A stretch of 64,000 bases of DNA from Streptococcus parasanguinis. Lineage in GTDB: Bacteria > Bacillota > Bacilli > Lactobacillales > Streptococcaceae. Shown here piece after piece: positions 16,992 through 26,555 of this stretch. Within the stretch, counting starts at the first letter, position 1. Each line of letters begins with the position of its first letter. The notes beneath the pieces are model-generated. The model was given only the letters and a program-made list of their open reading frames with translations, made no database searches and was not told the origin of the DNA. The DNA is taken from NCBI RefSeq assembly GCF_031582885.1, contig NZ_CP133988.1:1247501-1311500 (forward strand), in the 5' to 3' direction. A program made the position numbers and the translations under genes.

Positions 16992-19900
16992 ATGAAAAAG
17001 AAAACAATGGTTTCCATTGTCGCATCGAGCTTACTGATCGCGCCGATGGTCTTGCACCAAGTAGTAGCAGCAGACGAGCAAACGGAAGAGTTAGCCCCAT
17101 CGACAGAAGTGGTCCATGCTCCATCTACTGAAGCAAGACCGACAACAAGTGACGCAAGTACTGTCACTAGTGAAGAAGCAGCAAACTTGAATGATGCATC
17201 GCTGGATCGGACAGCAGTTGCCAATCAAGCAAACCCTGCTACAGAAGAACACACAAGACAAAGTGAGCCTACGGTCCCAGTAGCAACTCCAGCAGCAACA
17301 AACAGGGAAGCTGGGCCTCAATCTGCTCCTCCTTCAGAAGCTTCGGCAACAAGTCAGGATTTGGCAAAGGTCACAGGTAGCACCCTTGCAGAGGATCAGA
17401 CCTCTAAAGAGTTGACGGTCCAAGATGCTGTTAATGGCTTGCTCCAATGGGCAGCAACAGATCCTAGCCAATTGGGCCAAAGCCAAGCAGATCGCGAACG
17501 CTTTGCCAAGAGTTTAGGCTTGATTGAAAAATCAGAAGATCTGACTCGTAAGGTTAGTCAGCCAGAATTGGCCAAGATGTATGAAACAGCTAAGAAACTC
17601 TACGATGCCTACCGGGCTGAAAAGAAAAGCCCGCTCTTTTTAAATGGTCGTGCCCAGCCTATTTTCTCTTATACGACGGGAGAAAAAGCAGACCAAGACT
17701 ACAAATATGAAAACAGCCAAATTGTACGCTTCCCTGTCTATGTCGAAACGGACTACGACACCGACGCAGATGGCAAGCCTGACTTAGTCAAAGCCATTGT
17801 TCAATTACCAAAAGCAGTCGCGCAAGGCGATTTTAAGGCAGCCACCATTCTGGAAGCGCGCCCTTACGTAGCGGGGACACTTGATGAAAACTACGTGACC
17901 CTTGAAAGTCTGGGGCTTCCAACGGACGGTAGCTATGATATGAAGAAACTTCACAGCCAACCTGCAAAGAGACAGCCAGTAAGCAGTGAAACAACAGTAG
18001 AAGCAGCCAAAAAAGCTAAGGCATCGGATTGGTATTACTACAGTCCCTACGAGTATATCTATGACTACGAAGATCTGAACTGGTACGACTATTTCTTGGT
18101 CAGAGGCTATGCCTTTATCTCGAGTGCGGGACTTGGTACCAAGGGATCAGAAGGATTTAACACCACAGGTTCTGATCTCGAAATCAATGCCTTCAAGAAT
18201 ATCATCGAATGGGTCAATGGCAAACGCAAGGCCTACACCGATAAGACTAGCAATGTTGAAATCAAGGCAGACTGGGCAACAGGCAATGTCGCTATGACAG
18301 GTCTCTCCTGGGCTGGAACCACGACCTTTGGTGTGGCAGCGACAGGCGTAGAAGGCCTAAAGACCATCGTTCCAGCAGCAGGGATTGCCTCTTGGTATGA
18401 TTATTTCAATAGCCAAGGAACCCAGTTTGGCAATGCGCCTTATAGTGATCTTTCATGGCTATCCCTCTACGTTAGCACGCGGATGCTGGACCAAGACGAC
18501 TGGGCAGGGATTTGGCAAAACTATTCCAACTACATCAACCAATTGAACAAAGACCAGTACGCCCATGATCGTAACTACAGTGATGTCTGGAAGGAGCGGG
18601 ATTATACCCTTCATCCGGAAAATCTCAAGACCAGCGCCCTGATCGTCCATGGCTTGAATGATGACAATGTTAAGACCAAACACTTTGAACTTATGTACGA
18701 TGCCCTCAAGAAAGCAGGACAAGATGTCAAGCTCTATCTTCACCAAGGAGATCACGTCTACCCAGCGGCTATGTCAAGGGGATACGGCATCACCGCCAAT
18801 GGTCAGGACTTTTATGATTTGCTCAATACCTGGCTGACCCATTACCTCTACGGAGTGGACAATCACGTCGAAAGCTTGCCAGCGGTCCTAGCTCAAAACA
18901 ACTATGATCCAAGCAAGTGGACCAGCTATGATAACTGGAAGAGCAGTCAACGTCTCTTCTTGAATGCAAGCTCGAAACGGCTAGAAGAAACCATTTCTAG
19001 TGATTATGCGGCTGCAGGTGTTGAGATCGCTAACCGTAATGAAACAGTCAGCAAAGCCTCCTCTAAGGCTAATCTGACCTTCGTTTCTGATGTTACTGAG
19101 GACACTACGATCAAGGGACACATCCCCGTTCATTTCAAGGCAGCTCTTGCCAAAGGTCAAGGAAAGAATTTCCAAATCAACGCCCTCTTGGTAGATGTGG
19201 CAGATGAGGACTTTGACGTGGTAGGAAATGGTAGCGTCAAGCAAGATAAAACAGCAGACGCTTTCTGGATGGGAAGCAATTTAAGCAACCTATCTGTTGC
19301 CGAATACGAAACCATTAAGACCAAGTACAAGGTGATTGCTAAAGGGTGGATCAATCTTGCGAACCCTGAGTCTGGCTACGATTCAGCAAGCTCTCGCGCT
19401 AGCATTGAGCCAAAAGTTGGGGAATACCACGATTACACGGTTTATCTCCAACCAAATCTCTATACAGTTAAGAAAGGTCACAAGTTAGCGCTTGTTTTCA
19501 ACACCTATGACCCGTCTGATTTAACGGTGGAGCATCCATATGAAGTGACCTTCAAGACAGATTCTATCCAGGCGGCGATTCCAATTGTCGAAAAGACACG
19601 TACTCAAAAGGCAGCCTATGTGCCAAATGCAAGAGATACTGACTATGCGAAATTGCCAGAAGTTGAAGGAGCTGCTCTAGTTGCTCCAGAAGTACACTAC
19701 AAGGAAGAGTATACACTGTCAAGCCCAGAATCCTTTGTCCAATCAAGCCAAACTCTTCCTGAAAAAGAAGAGCAGATGCAAACAGGATCAGCAAGACAAG
19801 AGCAATCTCATCTTACACTAGCTGTATCTTATGGACCTCAATTTGTTTCACAAGGATTTGTAGAAGATCCTCAAGAAGTGACTCCTGCAGTAGGAGGAGA

Positions 19901-20021
19901 GCAGGTAGACCATACCCTTCCTCAAACAGGGAGCAAAGACCATGCTCTGGGTCTCTTAGGGGTGATCAGCCTTACAGCTTCTAGTCTCATCTTTTGGCGC
20001 AAAAAGAGAGAAGATGCCTAA
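16992..20021 (+). CDS. Cell-wall-anchored Xaa-Pro dipeptidyl peptidase (S15 family)
   Basis: This 1009-residue surface serine peptidase removes X-Pro dipeptides from peptides. It has an N-terminal signal peptide ending near VVAADE and an Ala/Thr/Glu-rich low-complexity stretch to about residue 140. An alpha/beta hydrolase core follows with S439 in GLSWAG, D557-D558 in HGLNDDN, and H588 in GDHVYP. A C-terminal beta-rich domain, a linker and the sortase signal LPQTG at 976-980 complete it, with a hydrophobic stretch and KKRED tail. It is distinct from cytoplasmic PepX and like the surface enzyme described in S. gordonii. GTGAGGAG precedes the ATG. It probably works with the peptide-binding lipoprotein upstream. 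Confidence 0.92.
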   Translation: MKKKTMVSIVASSLLIAPMVLHQVVAADEQTEELAPSTEVVHAPSTEARPTTSDASTVTSEEAANLNDASLDRTAVANQANPATEEHTRQSEPTVPVATPAATNREAGPQSAPPSEASATSQDLAKVTGSTLAEDQTSKELTVQDAVNGLLQWAATDPSQLGQSQADRERFAKSLGLIEKSEDLTRKVSQPELAKMYETAKKLYDAYRAEKKSPLFLNGRAQPIFSYTTGEKADQDYKYENSQIVRFPVYVETDYDTDADGKPDLVKAIVQLPKAVAQGDFKAATILEARPYVAGTLDENYVTLESLGLPTDGSYDMKKLHSQPAKRQPVSSETTVEAAKKAKASDWYYYSPYEYIYDYEDLNWYDYFLVRGYAFISSAGLGTKGSEGFNTTGSDLEINAFKNIIEWVNGKRKAYTDKTSNVEIKADWATGNVAMTGLSWAGTTTFGVAATGVEGLKTIVPAAGIASWYDYFNSQGTQFGNAPYSDLSWLSLYVSTRMLDQDDWAGIWQNYSNYINQLNKDQYAHDRNYSDVWKERDYTLHPENLKTSALIVHGLNDDNVKTKHFELMYDALKKAGQDVKLYLHQGDHVYPAAMSRGYGITANGQDFYDLLNTWLTHYLYGVDNHVESLPAVLAQNNYDPSKWTSYDNWKSSQRLFLNASSKRLEETISSDYAAAGVEIANRNETVSKASSKANLTFVSDVTEDTTIKGHIPVHFKAALAKGQGKNFQINALLVDVADEDFDVVGNGSVKQDKTADAFWMGSNLSNLSVAEYETIKTKYKVIAKGWINLANPESGYDSASSRASIEPKVGEYHDYTVYLQPNLYTVKKGHKLALVFNTYDPSDLTVEHPYEVTFKTDSIQAAIPIVEKTRTQKAAYVPNARDTDYAKLPEVEGAALVAPEVHYKEEYTLSSPESFVQSSQTLPEKEEQMQTGSARQEQSHLTLAVSYGPQFVSQGFVEDPQEVTPAVGGEQVDHTLPQTGSKDHALGLLGVISLTASSLIFWRKKREDA

Positions 20022-20118
20022 GGAGTCCCCGTAGCAAATATTTCTAAAATGACATCTTTTAGTGTAAAATAAAAGTAGAAATGCAGAATCAGTAGTCACT
20101 ACTGAAAAAGGAGGAAAT

Positions 20119-20433
20119 ATGGCACACGTAATCACAGATGCAACTTTTGAACAAGAAACTAGCCAAGGCCTTGTCTTGATTGACTTTTGGGCAACTTGGT
20201 GTGGCCCATGCCGCATGCAAGCTCCAATCTTGGATCAGTTGGCAGAAGAAGTAGATGAAGATGATTTGAAAATCTGTAAGATGGATGTCGATGAAAATCC
20301 AAATACAGCACGTCAATTCGGTATCATGTCGATCCCAACTCTTCTCTTTAAAAAAGATGGACAAGTTGTCAAACAAGTGGCTGGAGTTCATACGAAAGCC
20401 CAATTGAAAGAAATCATTGCAGAATTGAGCTAA
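20119..20433 (+). CDS. trxA: Thioredoxin
   Basis: This 104-residue cytoplasmic redox protein has the active site W27-C28-G29-P30-C31 and the cis-proline segment SIPTLLF. It reduces disulfides using electrons from thioredoxin reductase. AAAGGAGG precedes the ATG. Monocistronic, with a TAAAAT -10-like hexamer at 20065-20070 and a terminator directly after it. Confidence 0.97.
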   Translation: MAHVITDATFEQETSQGLVLIDFWATWCGPCRMQAPILDQLAEEVDEDDLKICKMDVDENPNTARQFGIMSIPTLLFKKDGQVVKQVAGVHTKAQLKEIIAELS

Positions 20434-20435
20434 AA

Positions 20436-20472
20436 AAAAACTCGTTTTCCAAACTGGAAAACGAGTTTTTTT
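20436..20472 (+). terminator. Intrinsic terminator after trxA
   Basis: CTCGTTTTCC pairs with GGAAAACGAG around AAACT, flanked by A and T runs on the two sides, so it may work in both directions. Confidence 0.92.
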
Positions 20473-20509
20473 GATATTCTTTATTTCTTTCAAATAGGCG
20501 TGATACCCA

Positions 20510-20538
20510 TTGACAGCGCTTTCTTATAGTGCTAAAAT
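20510..20538 (+). promoter_or_regulatory. Orphan promoter with cre-like site
   Basis: TTGACA (20510-20515), exactly 17 bases, TAAAAT (20533-20538) preceded by TGC. TGACAGCGCTTTCT at 20511-20524 matches cre at 12 of 14. No gene on this strand follows; transcription would run into the 3' end of the amylase gene in antisense. Confidence 0.6.
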
Positions 20539-20568
20539 GAAGCTGTATTTCCTATAAAATTTTTACAG

Positions 20569-20606
20569 GAAAAAATTCTCCTAGGAAGATGTAGATCCTA
20601 GGAGAA
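20569..20606 (-). terminator. Terminator of the amylase gene
   Basis: TTCTCCTAGGA pairs with TCCTAGGAGAA around a 9-nt loop. On the minus strand the stem runs into a T tract (A run 20570-20575 on the plus strand). Confidence 0.85.
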
Positions 20607-20621
20607 AATTACATATAAAGG

Positions 20622-22103
20622 TTATTGGCCCTCTGTATCTTGGGCTACCCAGACGCTGACGGAGCGCTCTGCCACTGGAAATTCGGCGCTACCGTCTTCT
20701 TGGACTTGGACGGTTTCGCTACAATTTTCTAGTACATCATAGTAGGAGAGGCCTGCGTAGGATGAGCCGATCTCCATGACTTTTGTAGCAGCTTGGTTAT
20801 TGGAAATCAAGCAGGCGATTGGTGCTGATTCTTCTGAACCTGAACGTGTCCAACCGATGCAATTAGGATCATCGAAATAGTCCGTTTGTTCCCCATAAGC
20901 CAGATCTTTACGAACCCATAAGAGGCGATCGAGGACCCCTTGGAAACTTTCTTGCGCAAATTGGCCCTCGATACCGTAGTAGTCTCCATAGAAGACACAA
21001 GGCAAACCAGCTTCACGAAGTAAGATCAAGGCATAGGCTGCAGGCTTAAACCATTCTTGGATCGTAGATTCCAAGGCTTGCCCTCGTTGGGTATCATGGT
21101 TGTCCACAAAGGTTACGGCCTGTTCAGGATGATTGAGCGCTAGTGTTCCGTCAAAAATAGTTCGCAGGTCGAAATTTTCACCTTCTTGACTAGCTCGGAA
21201 GAGATTTTGGTGGAGGGCCACATCGATCAAGTCGTATAAGTAGTCAATGCTTTCCAAGTACTCATCGTTGGTTTCTGTGTCCCCATTCCAAAATTCACCA
21301 AAGACGTAGAAATCTTCACCATATTTTTTGGTGATATTGTGGATGAAATTCTTCATAAAGAAGGAGTCAATGTGTTTGACTGCATCCAGACGGAAGCCCT
21401 CAACCCCTGTTGTTTCGATAAACCATTCAGCCCATTGGTCGAGATTTTCTATAACCTCGGGATGTTTGAAATCGATATCGGCGTACATGAGGTAATCGTA
21501 GTTTCCGTTTTCCTTGTCAACCAGATCTCCATGGGCCCAACCTTTGTTGTCCCCTTGGATTTGGTAGATCCCACTTTTATTACGTGAAGCATCGTAGTCC
21601 GTACCGGTGAAATGGTACCAATGCCAGTGGAAGTCATTATAGGCGCCATTTCGGCCATCAAAGGTGAATTTGGTCCATCCTTGAATGGTGAAGGGCTCAG
21701 TGAGGACCTTGTTTCGATCCATTGGATCCACCTCAACGACCTCGAATTCCTCTAAGCCATCGGCAGCAGCTTTATGGTTGAGAACGACATCGGCCATTGG
21801 TTGAATCCATGCATCTTTGAGGGCTTGAATGGCTTGAAGATAATCGTCTTTGAAACCGTATTTGGTACGAACTGTTCCTTTTTGATCGAACTCGCCCAAA
21901 TCAAAGAGGTCATAGACTCCGTACCCAACGTCATTGTTAGAAGTAGCTTTAAAGGCAGGCGGCATCCAGACCTTGCGAATACCCAAGTCTGCTAAGTGTT
22001 GCGCATCCTCAGCAAGACGCGTCCAGTGGTTCCCATCAGCGGGCAAATACCACTCAAAATATTGCATTAAGGTTTGATTTTCCATTTTTATTTCTTCTTT
22101 CAT
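20622..22103 (-). CDS. amyA: Cytoplasmic alpha-amylase (GH13)
   Basis: This alpha-amylase of 487-493 residues has no signal peptide, so it acts on intracellular glucans or imported maltodextrins. The four GH13 regions are clear: DVVLNHKA, GFRLDAVKH (nucleophile Asp), FGEFW (acid/base Glu) and FVDNHDT. Family proteins start at MENQTLMQYFEW, six codons inside the longest frame. The outer ATG at 22103 has AGGGA upstream and the inner one a weaker GAAGA, so either may be used. A TGG-TAAAAT extended -10 lies at 22116-22121 on the minus strand. Confidence 0.93.
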   Translation of the reverse strand: MKEEIKMENQTLMQYFEWYLPADGNHWTRLAEDAQHLADLGIRKVWMPPAFKATSNNDVGYGVYDLFDLGEFDQKGTVRTKYGFKDDYLQAIQALKDAWIQPMADVVLNHKAAADGLEEFEVVEVDPMDRNKVLTEPFTIQGWTKFTFDGRNGAYNDFHWHWYHFTGTDYDASRNKSGIYQIQGDNKGWAHGDLVDKENGNYDYLMYADIDFKHPEVIENLDQWAEWFIETTGVEGFRLDAVKHIDSFFMKNFIHNITKKYGEDFYVFGEFWNGDTETNDEYLESIDYLYDLIDVALHQNLFRASQEGENFDLRTIFDGTLALNHPEQAVTFVDNHDTQRGQALESTIQEWFKPAAYALILLREAGLPCVFYGDYYGIEGQFAQESFQGVLDRLLWVRKDLAYGEQTDYFDDPNCIGWTRSGSEESAPIACLISNNQAATKVMEIGSSYAGLSYYDVLENCSETVQVQEDGSAEFPVAERSVSVWVAQDTEGQ

Positions 22104-22237
22104 GTGAATGTCCCTATTTTACCAAAAATAGTTGGATGCCACAAACGTTTGCGCTGGAAGCAAGCCCTTTCTAAAAAAGAAATCGCATACATGAAAGAAA
22201 TGAAGTGAGAATATAAAAAGTAGTATTTTATTTACGT

Positions 22238-22294
22238 AGAAATATCAGTCTGATACATATATTTCTATTCATTTTATAGTTTGATCATATCAAA
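22238..22294 (+). promoter_or_regulatory. Nested dyads upstream of the RocB-like gene
   Basis: TATCAG-T-CTGATA at 22243-22255 lies inside a larger dyad, AGAAATAT (22238-22245) with ATATTTCT (22259-22266). TTTGAT-CAT-ATCAAA at 22280-22294 abuts the AAGGAGG ribosome site. They look like operators, but the regulator is unknown. The rest of 22122-22237 shows only an AAACGTTT dyad near 22144-22151, a poor cre match. Confidence 0.5.
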
Positions 22295-22305
22295 GGAGGA
22301 TTGGT

Positions 22306-23943
22306 TTGAAAGTGAAAACCACCAATAGAGAGAGCATCGAAAAGATTTTTACCGAAGCCTTGGCGATTCCGAGCTTCACCAATACTGAGACCGAGCAAGG
22401 GATCGAAGCCTACCTGGATCAACGGATTGCCCAGATCCCTTATTTCAAGGAACATCCGGACCATTTTGGGCGCTACCAGGTGCCACAGGATCACTTGCAT
22501 CGGTCGGTCAATTGGGCCTTGGTTGATAAGGGCAAGAAAAAAACAGTGATCCTTTTCCACCACCATGATACAGTCGATTTAGAAGACTATGGAAACTTGT
22601 CGGAAATCGCACTCGATTCTGATAAAGTAGCAGAAGCCTTGAAAACACTGGATAGACGTCCAGATATGCAGGAAGATTTAGCTTCTGGGGATTGGAAATT
22701 TGGCAGAGGATCTTGCGATATGAAAGCAGCCCTAGCCCTTCAATTGGGGGTTCTGGAAGCCTATGCAGCAGACCCCTCAGAAGGTCAGGTCAATCTGCTC
22801 TATCTCTCTGTTGGAGATGAGGAATCCTATTCACGTGGGATGCGAGGAGCCTTGGGCCTCCTCACAGATTTGCAGGAAACCTTTGATCTGAATTATGTAT
22901 TGGCAGTGGATTCAGAGCCCTTTGAATCAGAGGTAGGAAAAGAAAAGGTCCTTCACATTGGCACAGTCGGCAAACTCATGCCGGTCGTTGTGGCGCAAGG
23001 TGTCTTGTCCCATATGAAGGAGCCCCTCAAAGGGATCAATGCCTTGTCGCTCCTAGTAGCCATCGCAAGCCAGCTAGATCTTCATCCCGATCTGGCAGAT
23101 CAGGCCTTGGGAGAAACGTCTCCCCTTCCTTCTTGGTCCTATCTCAGAGATTTGAAGGAGCAGTACGATGTATCGACCGTGCTGTATGCGGCTGGTTATT
23201 TCAGTGTGTTGCATTTGAAGAAAACACCCCAAGAGCTCTTGCAACGAATCTATGAGCATAGTCAAGAGGCCTTGGACGCCTTTTACAAGAAGTACGAGCA
23301 TTTGCAGGATCAGGCAGGACAAGACCACATTATTGCAAGGCCAAGAGTCATCACCTATCAAGAACTAGAGGAACGTTGCCAAGCCTTAGAGGGCTACCAA
23401 GACTTTAGAGAAGCTTCTAATAAAAAAGCGGAGCAAGATTTTCGTAATGGGACCAGCTACCAAAGCCTTGCGATTCAGCAAATCCAGCGATTCCTTGAGT
23501 TTCTCGGAGATAAGGATCCTATGGTGGTCATCGGTTTTGCGCCCCCATATTATCCTTCCATGAATTGCCGCTTTTTAGACAATACCGATTTCAATATTGT
23601 GTCCCTCATCACTGATTACCGTGAGTATCTGGACACAAGAGGTTACCTCTTAAAAGTCGAAGAATACTTTATGGGGATTAACGACACCAGTTATTGTGCC
23701 TTGGAAAAGGATGTGGCTTCTTATCAAGTCGTCCTAGATAGCCTAGCCACACCAGCCCAGGTCTATGATCTGGATCTGGAAAAAATTGCCCAAATTCAGG
23801 TTCCAGCGGTCAATCTAGGCCCTTGGGGCAAAGAATTGCATAAGCGAGGAGAGCGGGTCTACAAAGAAGACTTCTTGGAGACCATTCCAAACTATCTGCT
23901 AGAATTGCTCTACCATTTCGATGATCGCTTATCAACAGAATAA
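22306..23943 (+). CDS. RocB-like M20 family peptidase
   Basis: This 545-residue cytoplasmic metallopeptidase-type protein resembles arginine utilisation protein RocB of the M20/M25/M40 clan. Likely metal-binding stretches are LFHHHDTVD, FGRGSCDMKA and SVGDEESYSRG. The long C-terminal part (after about 250) is characteristic of RocB rather than of shorter aminoacylases. The start is a TTG at 22306 with AAGGAGG six bases upstream; a GTG two codons on is the alternative. The substrate is unknown. It ends 39 bases before an ABC transporter pair and is probably in the same operon. Confidence 0.8.
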   Translation: MKVKTTNRESIEKIFTEALAIPSFTNTETEQGIEAYLDQRIAQIPYFKEHPDHFGRYQVPQDHLHRSVNWALVDKGKKKTVILFHHHDTVDLEDYGNLSEIALDSDKVAEALKTLDRRPDMQEDLASGDWKFGRGSCDMKAALALQLGVLEAYAADPSEGQVNLLYLSVGDEESYSRGMRGALGLLTDLQETFDLNYVLAVDSEPFESEVGKEKVLHIGTVGKLMPVVVAQGVLSHMKEPLKGINALSLLVAIASQLDLHPDLADQALGETSPLPSWSYLRDLKEQYDVSTVLYAAGYFSVLHLKKTPQELLQRIYEHSQEALDAFYKKYEHLQDQAGQDHIIARPRVITYQELEERCQALEGYQDFREASNKKAEQDFRNGTSYQSLAIQQIQRFLEFLGDKDPMVVIGFAPPYYPSMNCRFLDNTDFNIVSLITDYREYLDTRGYLLKVEEYFMGINDTSYCALEKDVASYQVVLDSLATPAQVYDLDLEKIAQIQVPAVNLGPWGKELHKRGERVYKEDFLETIPNYLLELLYHFDDRLSTE

Positions 23944-23982
23944 GAAAAAACGGTCCCAATGAGGATCAATTAGGGAGTTAAC

Positions 23983-24726
23983 ATGATTACATTTCACGGA
24001 GTTACCAAAGATTACGATGGGCATATTGCCCTCAACCACTTGGATCTGACCATCGAGGATGGGCAAATTGTCGGCCTGATTGGCCACAACGGAGCCGGTA
24101 AGTCAACGACGATTAAGAGCCTGGTTAGTGTCATCACCCCAACAACTGGATCAATTGAAGTGGATGGTCAGGACCTCTATAGCCATCGACTGGCGATCAA
24201 AAAGAAGATCGGTTATGTGGCGGATTCGCCAGATCTTTTCTTGCGTCTCACAGCCAATGAATTCTGGGAGTTGGTTGCGACCTCTTATGATATGAGTCAG
24301 AAAGACTGTGATCAACGCTTGGAAGAGCTTCTTAGGATCTTTGATTTTCAGAGCCACCGCTATGAAGTGATTGAATCCTTTTCACATGGGATGCGCCAGA
24401 AGGTCTTCGTCATTGCAGCCCTCTTGTCAGATCCAGATATCTGGGTCTTGGACGAACCGATGACCGGTTTAGACCCACAGGCTTCTTACGATTTAAAACA
24501 AATGATGCGCCAGCATGCGGATCGGGGCAAGACGGTTATTTTCTCTACTCACGTCTTAGAAGTAGCTGAACAACTCTGTGATAAAATCGCCATTCTCAAA
24601 AAAGGAAATCTCATTTTCTATGGGACGATCGAGGAATTAAAGGGCCAACACCCCGAACAAAGTCTGGAAAGTATTTATCTCAGCTTAGCGGGTCGGAAGG
24701 AAGAAGGTGGCGGTCATGCGTCTTAA
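23983..24726 (+). CDS. ABC transporter ATP-binding protein
   Basis: This 247-residue ATPase has Walker A GHNGAGKST (residues 34-42), signature SHGMRQK, Walker B VLDEPMTGLD, and a switch His in STHV. This ABC-2-type exporter class works with the membrane protein encoded next, whose start overlaps this gene's end. GGGAG precedes the ATG. The transported substrate cannot be inferred from the sequence. Confidence 0.92.
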   Translation: MITFHGVTKDYDGHIALNHLDLTIEDGQIVGLIGHNGAGKSTTIKSLVSVITPTTGSIEVDGQDLYSHRLAIKKKIGYVADSPDLFLRLTANEFWELVATSYDMSQKDCDQRLEELLRIFDFQSHRYEVIESFSHGMRQKVFVIAALLSDPDIWVLDEPMTGLDPQASYDLKQMMRQHADRGKTVIFSTHVLEVAEQLCDKIAILKKGNLIFYGTIEELKGQHPEQSLESIYLSLAGRKEEGGGHAS

Positions 24727-26362
24727 GATCATCCAGCAGCTGGTCAATGTTAATATCATCTATGCCAGTCAGCCCGCTCAGATCGCAAAATTACGTGCCA
24801 AACAGGCCAAAAAACCGGACGTTAAACTCAATGTTGCTCGTAAATCGGTGCTCAACTACCTCTTTTTAGGATTGGTCTATTTCCTCATATTTGGCTTGCT
24901 CTTTAGCATCTATGATTTTGTGAACCAACCAGCCTTCTTTGTCAATATGGTCGCCCTTTTTTCCTTGATGACCATTTCTCAAGGCTTTATGAGCTTTTAC
25001 AATGTCTTTTATGAAAGCAAGGACCTCCAGTTTTACCGGCCCTATGCCTTCTCAGATGCGGAAGTCATTGCTGGAAAGAGTATCTCTGTCATCCTGACCC
25101 TCCTCATGGCTATCCTTCCCCTGGTCAGCTATTTTCTGATCCTGCCTGTGCAAGCAGGCGGCTTTAATCCGTTAGGGATCCTGCTAGGCCTCTTTTGTGC
25201 CTTGATTCTCTTAGGAGTTCTCTTTTTAGCGACGATCATCCTAGCTCATTTGATCACTAAGACCCTCTTTTTCAAAAAACACACGACCCTGGTCTCCAAC
25301 ATCATGGTCGGAATTGGTTCCCTTCTGAGTCTAGGAGCTTATCTCTATCTGAATCTAGTCCAGACCCATCGGGTAGAAGTGACAGGGGGCGCAGATATTC
25401 CCATTCTATTTCCACCTTTTACTGCCTTTCATCAGTTCATTCTCCATCCTTTTGATGGAGAAGCGATCCTTGGCCTTCTGGGCTGGATCCTGCTCCTTCT
25501 GGTCTTGATCGGCCTGGTTCGAAAAATTGTGATCCCGCAGTTCTATGATGCAGCCCTTGCAGTTGCGACCAACCAAACCGTCAAAGAGCGCGTGAAAGTG
25601 CTCCATGTTGGTCAGAAAGATTCCTTTAGGCGATTTGTCATTCAGTATCATCGCAGACTCTTGAGCGATGGAACCCTTATGGTGCAAGTCCTCTTGATGA
25701 TGAGTATTCTGCCATATATTTTCCTCCTCAGTGGAGCAGCAGGAGCGTCTAAAAATATAGGAGGACTCAGTTCTTACTTGACGCCCCAGTATCTGGTGCC
25801 ACTGACCCTTGTTGCCATCTTGATCGGTGTTTTCAACAGTTTTGGAGGTTTGACCAGTATCGGTATTTCGCTGGAGCGCGAAAACTTTGAGTACCTGAGA
25901 TCGCTCCCTATTGATTTCAAACGCTATCTCTTCATGAAGTTTTGGTTGCTCTATCTGGTGCAATCCATCCTTCCTGTCATTCTTCTAGTTGGCGTTTGTC
26001 TCTATTTTGGCGTCCATCCCTTGGCTATCCTTGCCATGTTACTGATCTGGATCGTAACCACCATTCCGATCTGCATTCGAGACTATGTCAAAGATTTTCA
26101 GAACTTTAGCACCAATTGGACCAATATCACGGAGTTGATGACCCGTCATCGTGGGAATGCAGTTCTTCAGTCTATTTTCTTGATTGTCTTTCTCTTTGTG
26201 ATGTTTCTCTTGATCATTGTCAGCTTCATTTGGACCTATCATTCCGTCAGTACCTTGCTAGCTGTGATCCTTTATAGTGTCATACTGCTAATTGGTGCTG
26301 GGATCAGCTATACCATCTACCGCAAAAAAATCCGCACTCTCTACCAAGAGATCGGAGAATAA
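24716..26362 (+). CDS. ABC transporter membrane protein
   Basis: This 548-residue protein has about a dozen hydrophobic segments in two sets, with a charged cytoplasmic stretch around residues 280-310, and a basic N-terminus. It overlaps the ATPase gene by 11 bases, so the two form one exporter. The ATG at 24716 has GAAGGTGG upstream; a GTG three codons earlier is possible. I recognise no specific family beyond large ABC-2-like permeases. Confidence 0.85.
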   Translation: MRLKIIQQLVNVNIIYASQPAQIAKLRAKQAKKPDVKLNVARKSVLNYLFLGLVYFLIFGLLFSIYDFVNQPAFFVNMVALFSLMTISQGFMSFYNVFYESKDLQFYRPYAFSDAEVIAGKSISVILTLLMAILPLVSYFLILPVQAGGFNPLGILLGLFCALILLGVLFLATIILAHLITKTLFFKKHTTLVSNIMVGIGSLLSLGAYLYLNLVQTHRVEVTGGADIPILFPPFTAFHQFILHPFDGEAILGLLGWILLLLVLIGLVRKIVIPQFYDAALAVATNQTVKERVKVLHVGQKDSFRRFVIQYHRRLLSDGTLMVQVLLMMSILPYIFLLSGAAGASKNIGGLSSYLTPQYLVPLTLVAILIGVFNSFGGLTSIGISLERENFEYLRSLPIDFKRYLFMKFWLLYLVQSILPVILLVGVCLYFGVHPLAILAMLLIWIVTTIPICIRDYVKDFQNFSTNWTNITELMTRHRGNAVLQSIFLIVFLFVMFLLIIVSFIWTYHSVSTLLAVILYSVILLIGAGISYTIYRKKIRTLYQEIGE

Positions 26363-26366
26363 AAAG

Positions 26367-26547
26367 AGAGAGTGGGACAGAAATCGGTCATTCGTTAGAA
26401 TTCGATTTCGTCGTCCCACCTCCGCACAGTTGAGTAGGGCTGTAAAAGCTGATGAAATCAGCGTAGTAGAGCCCACTCAACCACTGCGTCTTGCTCGACA
26501 ATCCAAAAACAAAAAAGAGGCTAGGACTTTTGTCCCAGCCTCTTTTT
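26367..26547 (+). repeat. ~180-bp structured repeat with terminator, copy 1
   Basis: Nearly identical to 28771-28949 and 57493-57670. The start AGAGAGTGGGACAGAAA mirrors the end, where GTCCCAGCCTCTTT closes the unit. GTTGAGTAGGGCT pairs with AGAGCCCACTCAAC inside. The last part, GAGGCTAGGAC with GTCCCAGCCTC and T5, is a terminator. It lies between this gene's end and degV, convergent. Confidence 0.9.
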
Positions 26548-26555
26548 AGTGGTGA

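Noticed and set aside
17050..17420. Tandem repeat surface domain in the Xaa-Pro peptidase
   Set aside because: The N-terminal Ala/Thr/Glu-rich part is low complexity but has no regular repeat unit.
22136..22158. cre site for the amylase gene
   Set aside because: The AAACGTTT dyad looks LacI-like, but flanking positions miss the cre consensus at most of the outer bases.
26292..26549. Protein-coding frame running through the 180-bp repeat
   Set aside because: It depends on a repeat unit that ends in a terminator, overlaps the transporter gene in another frame and has no ribosome site; the same frame does not survive in all three copies.
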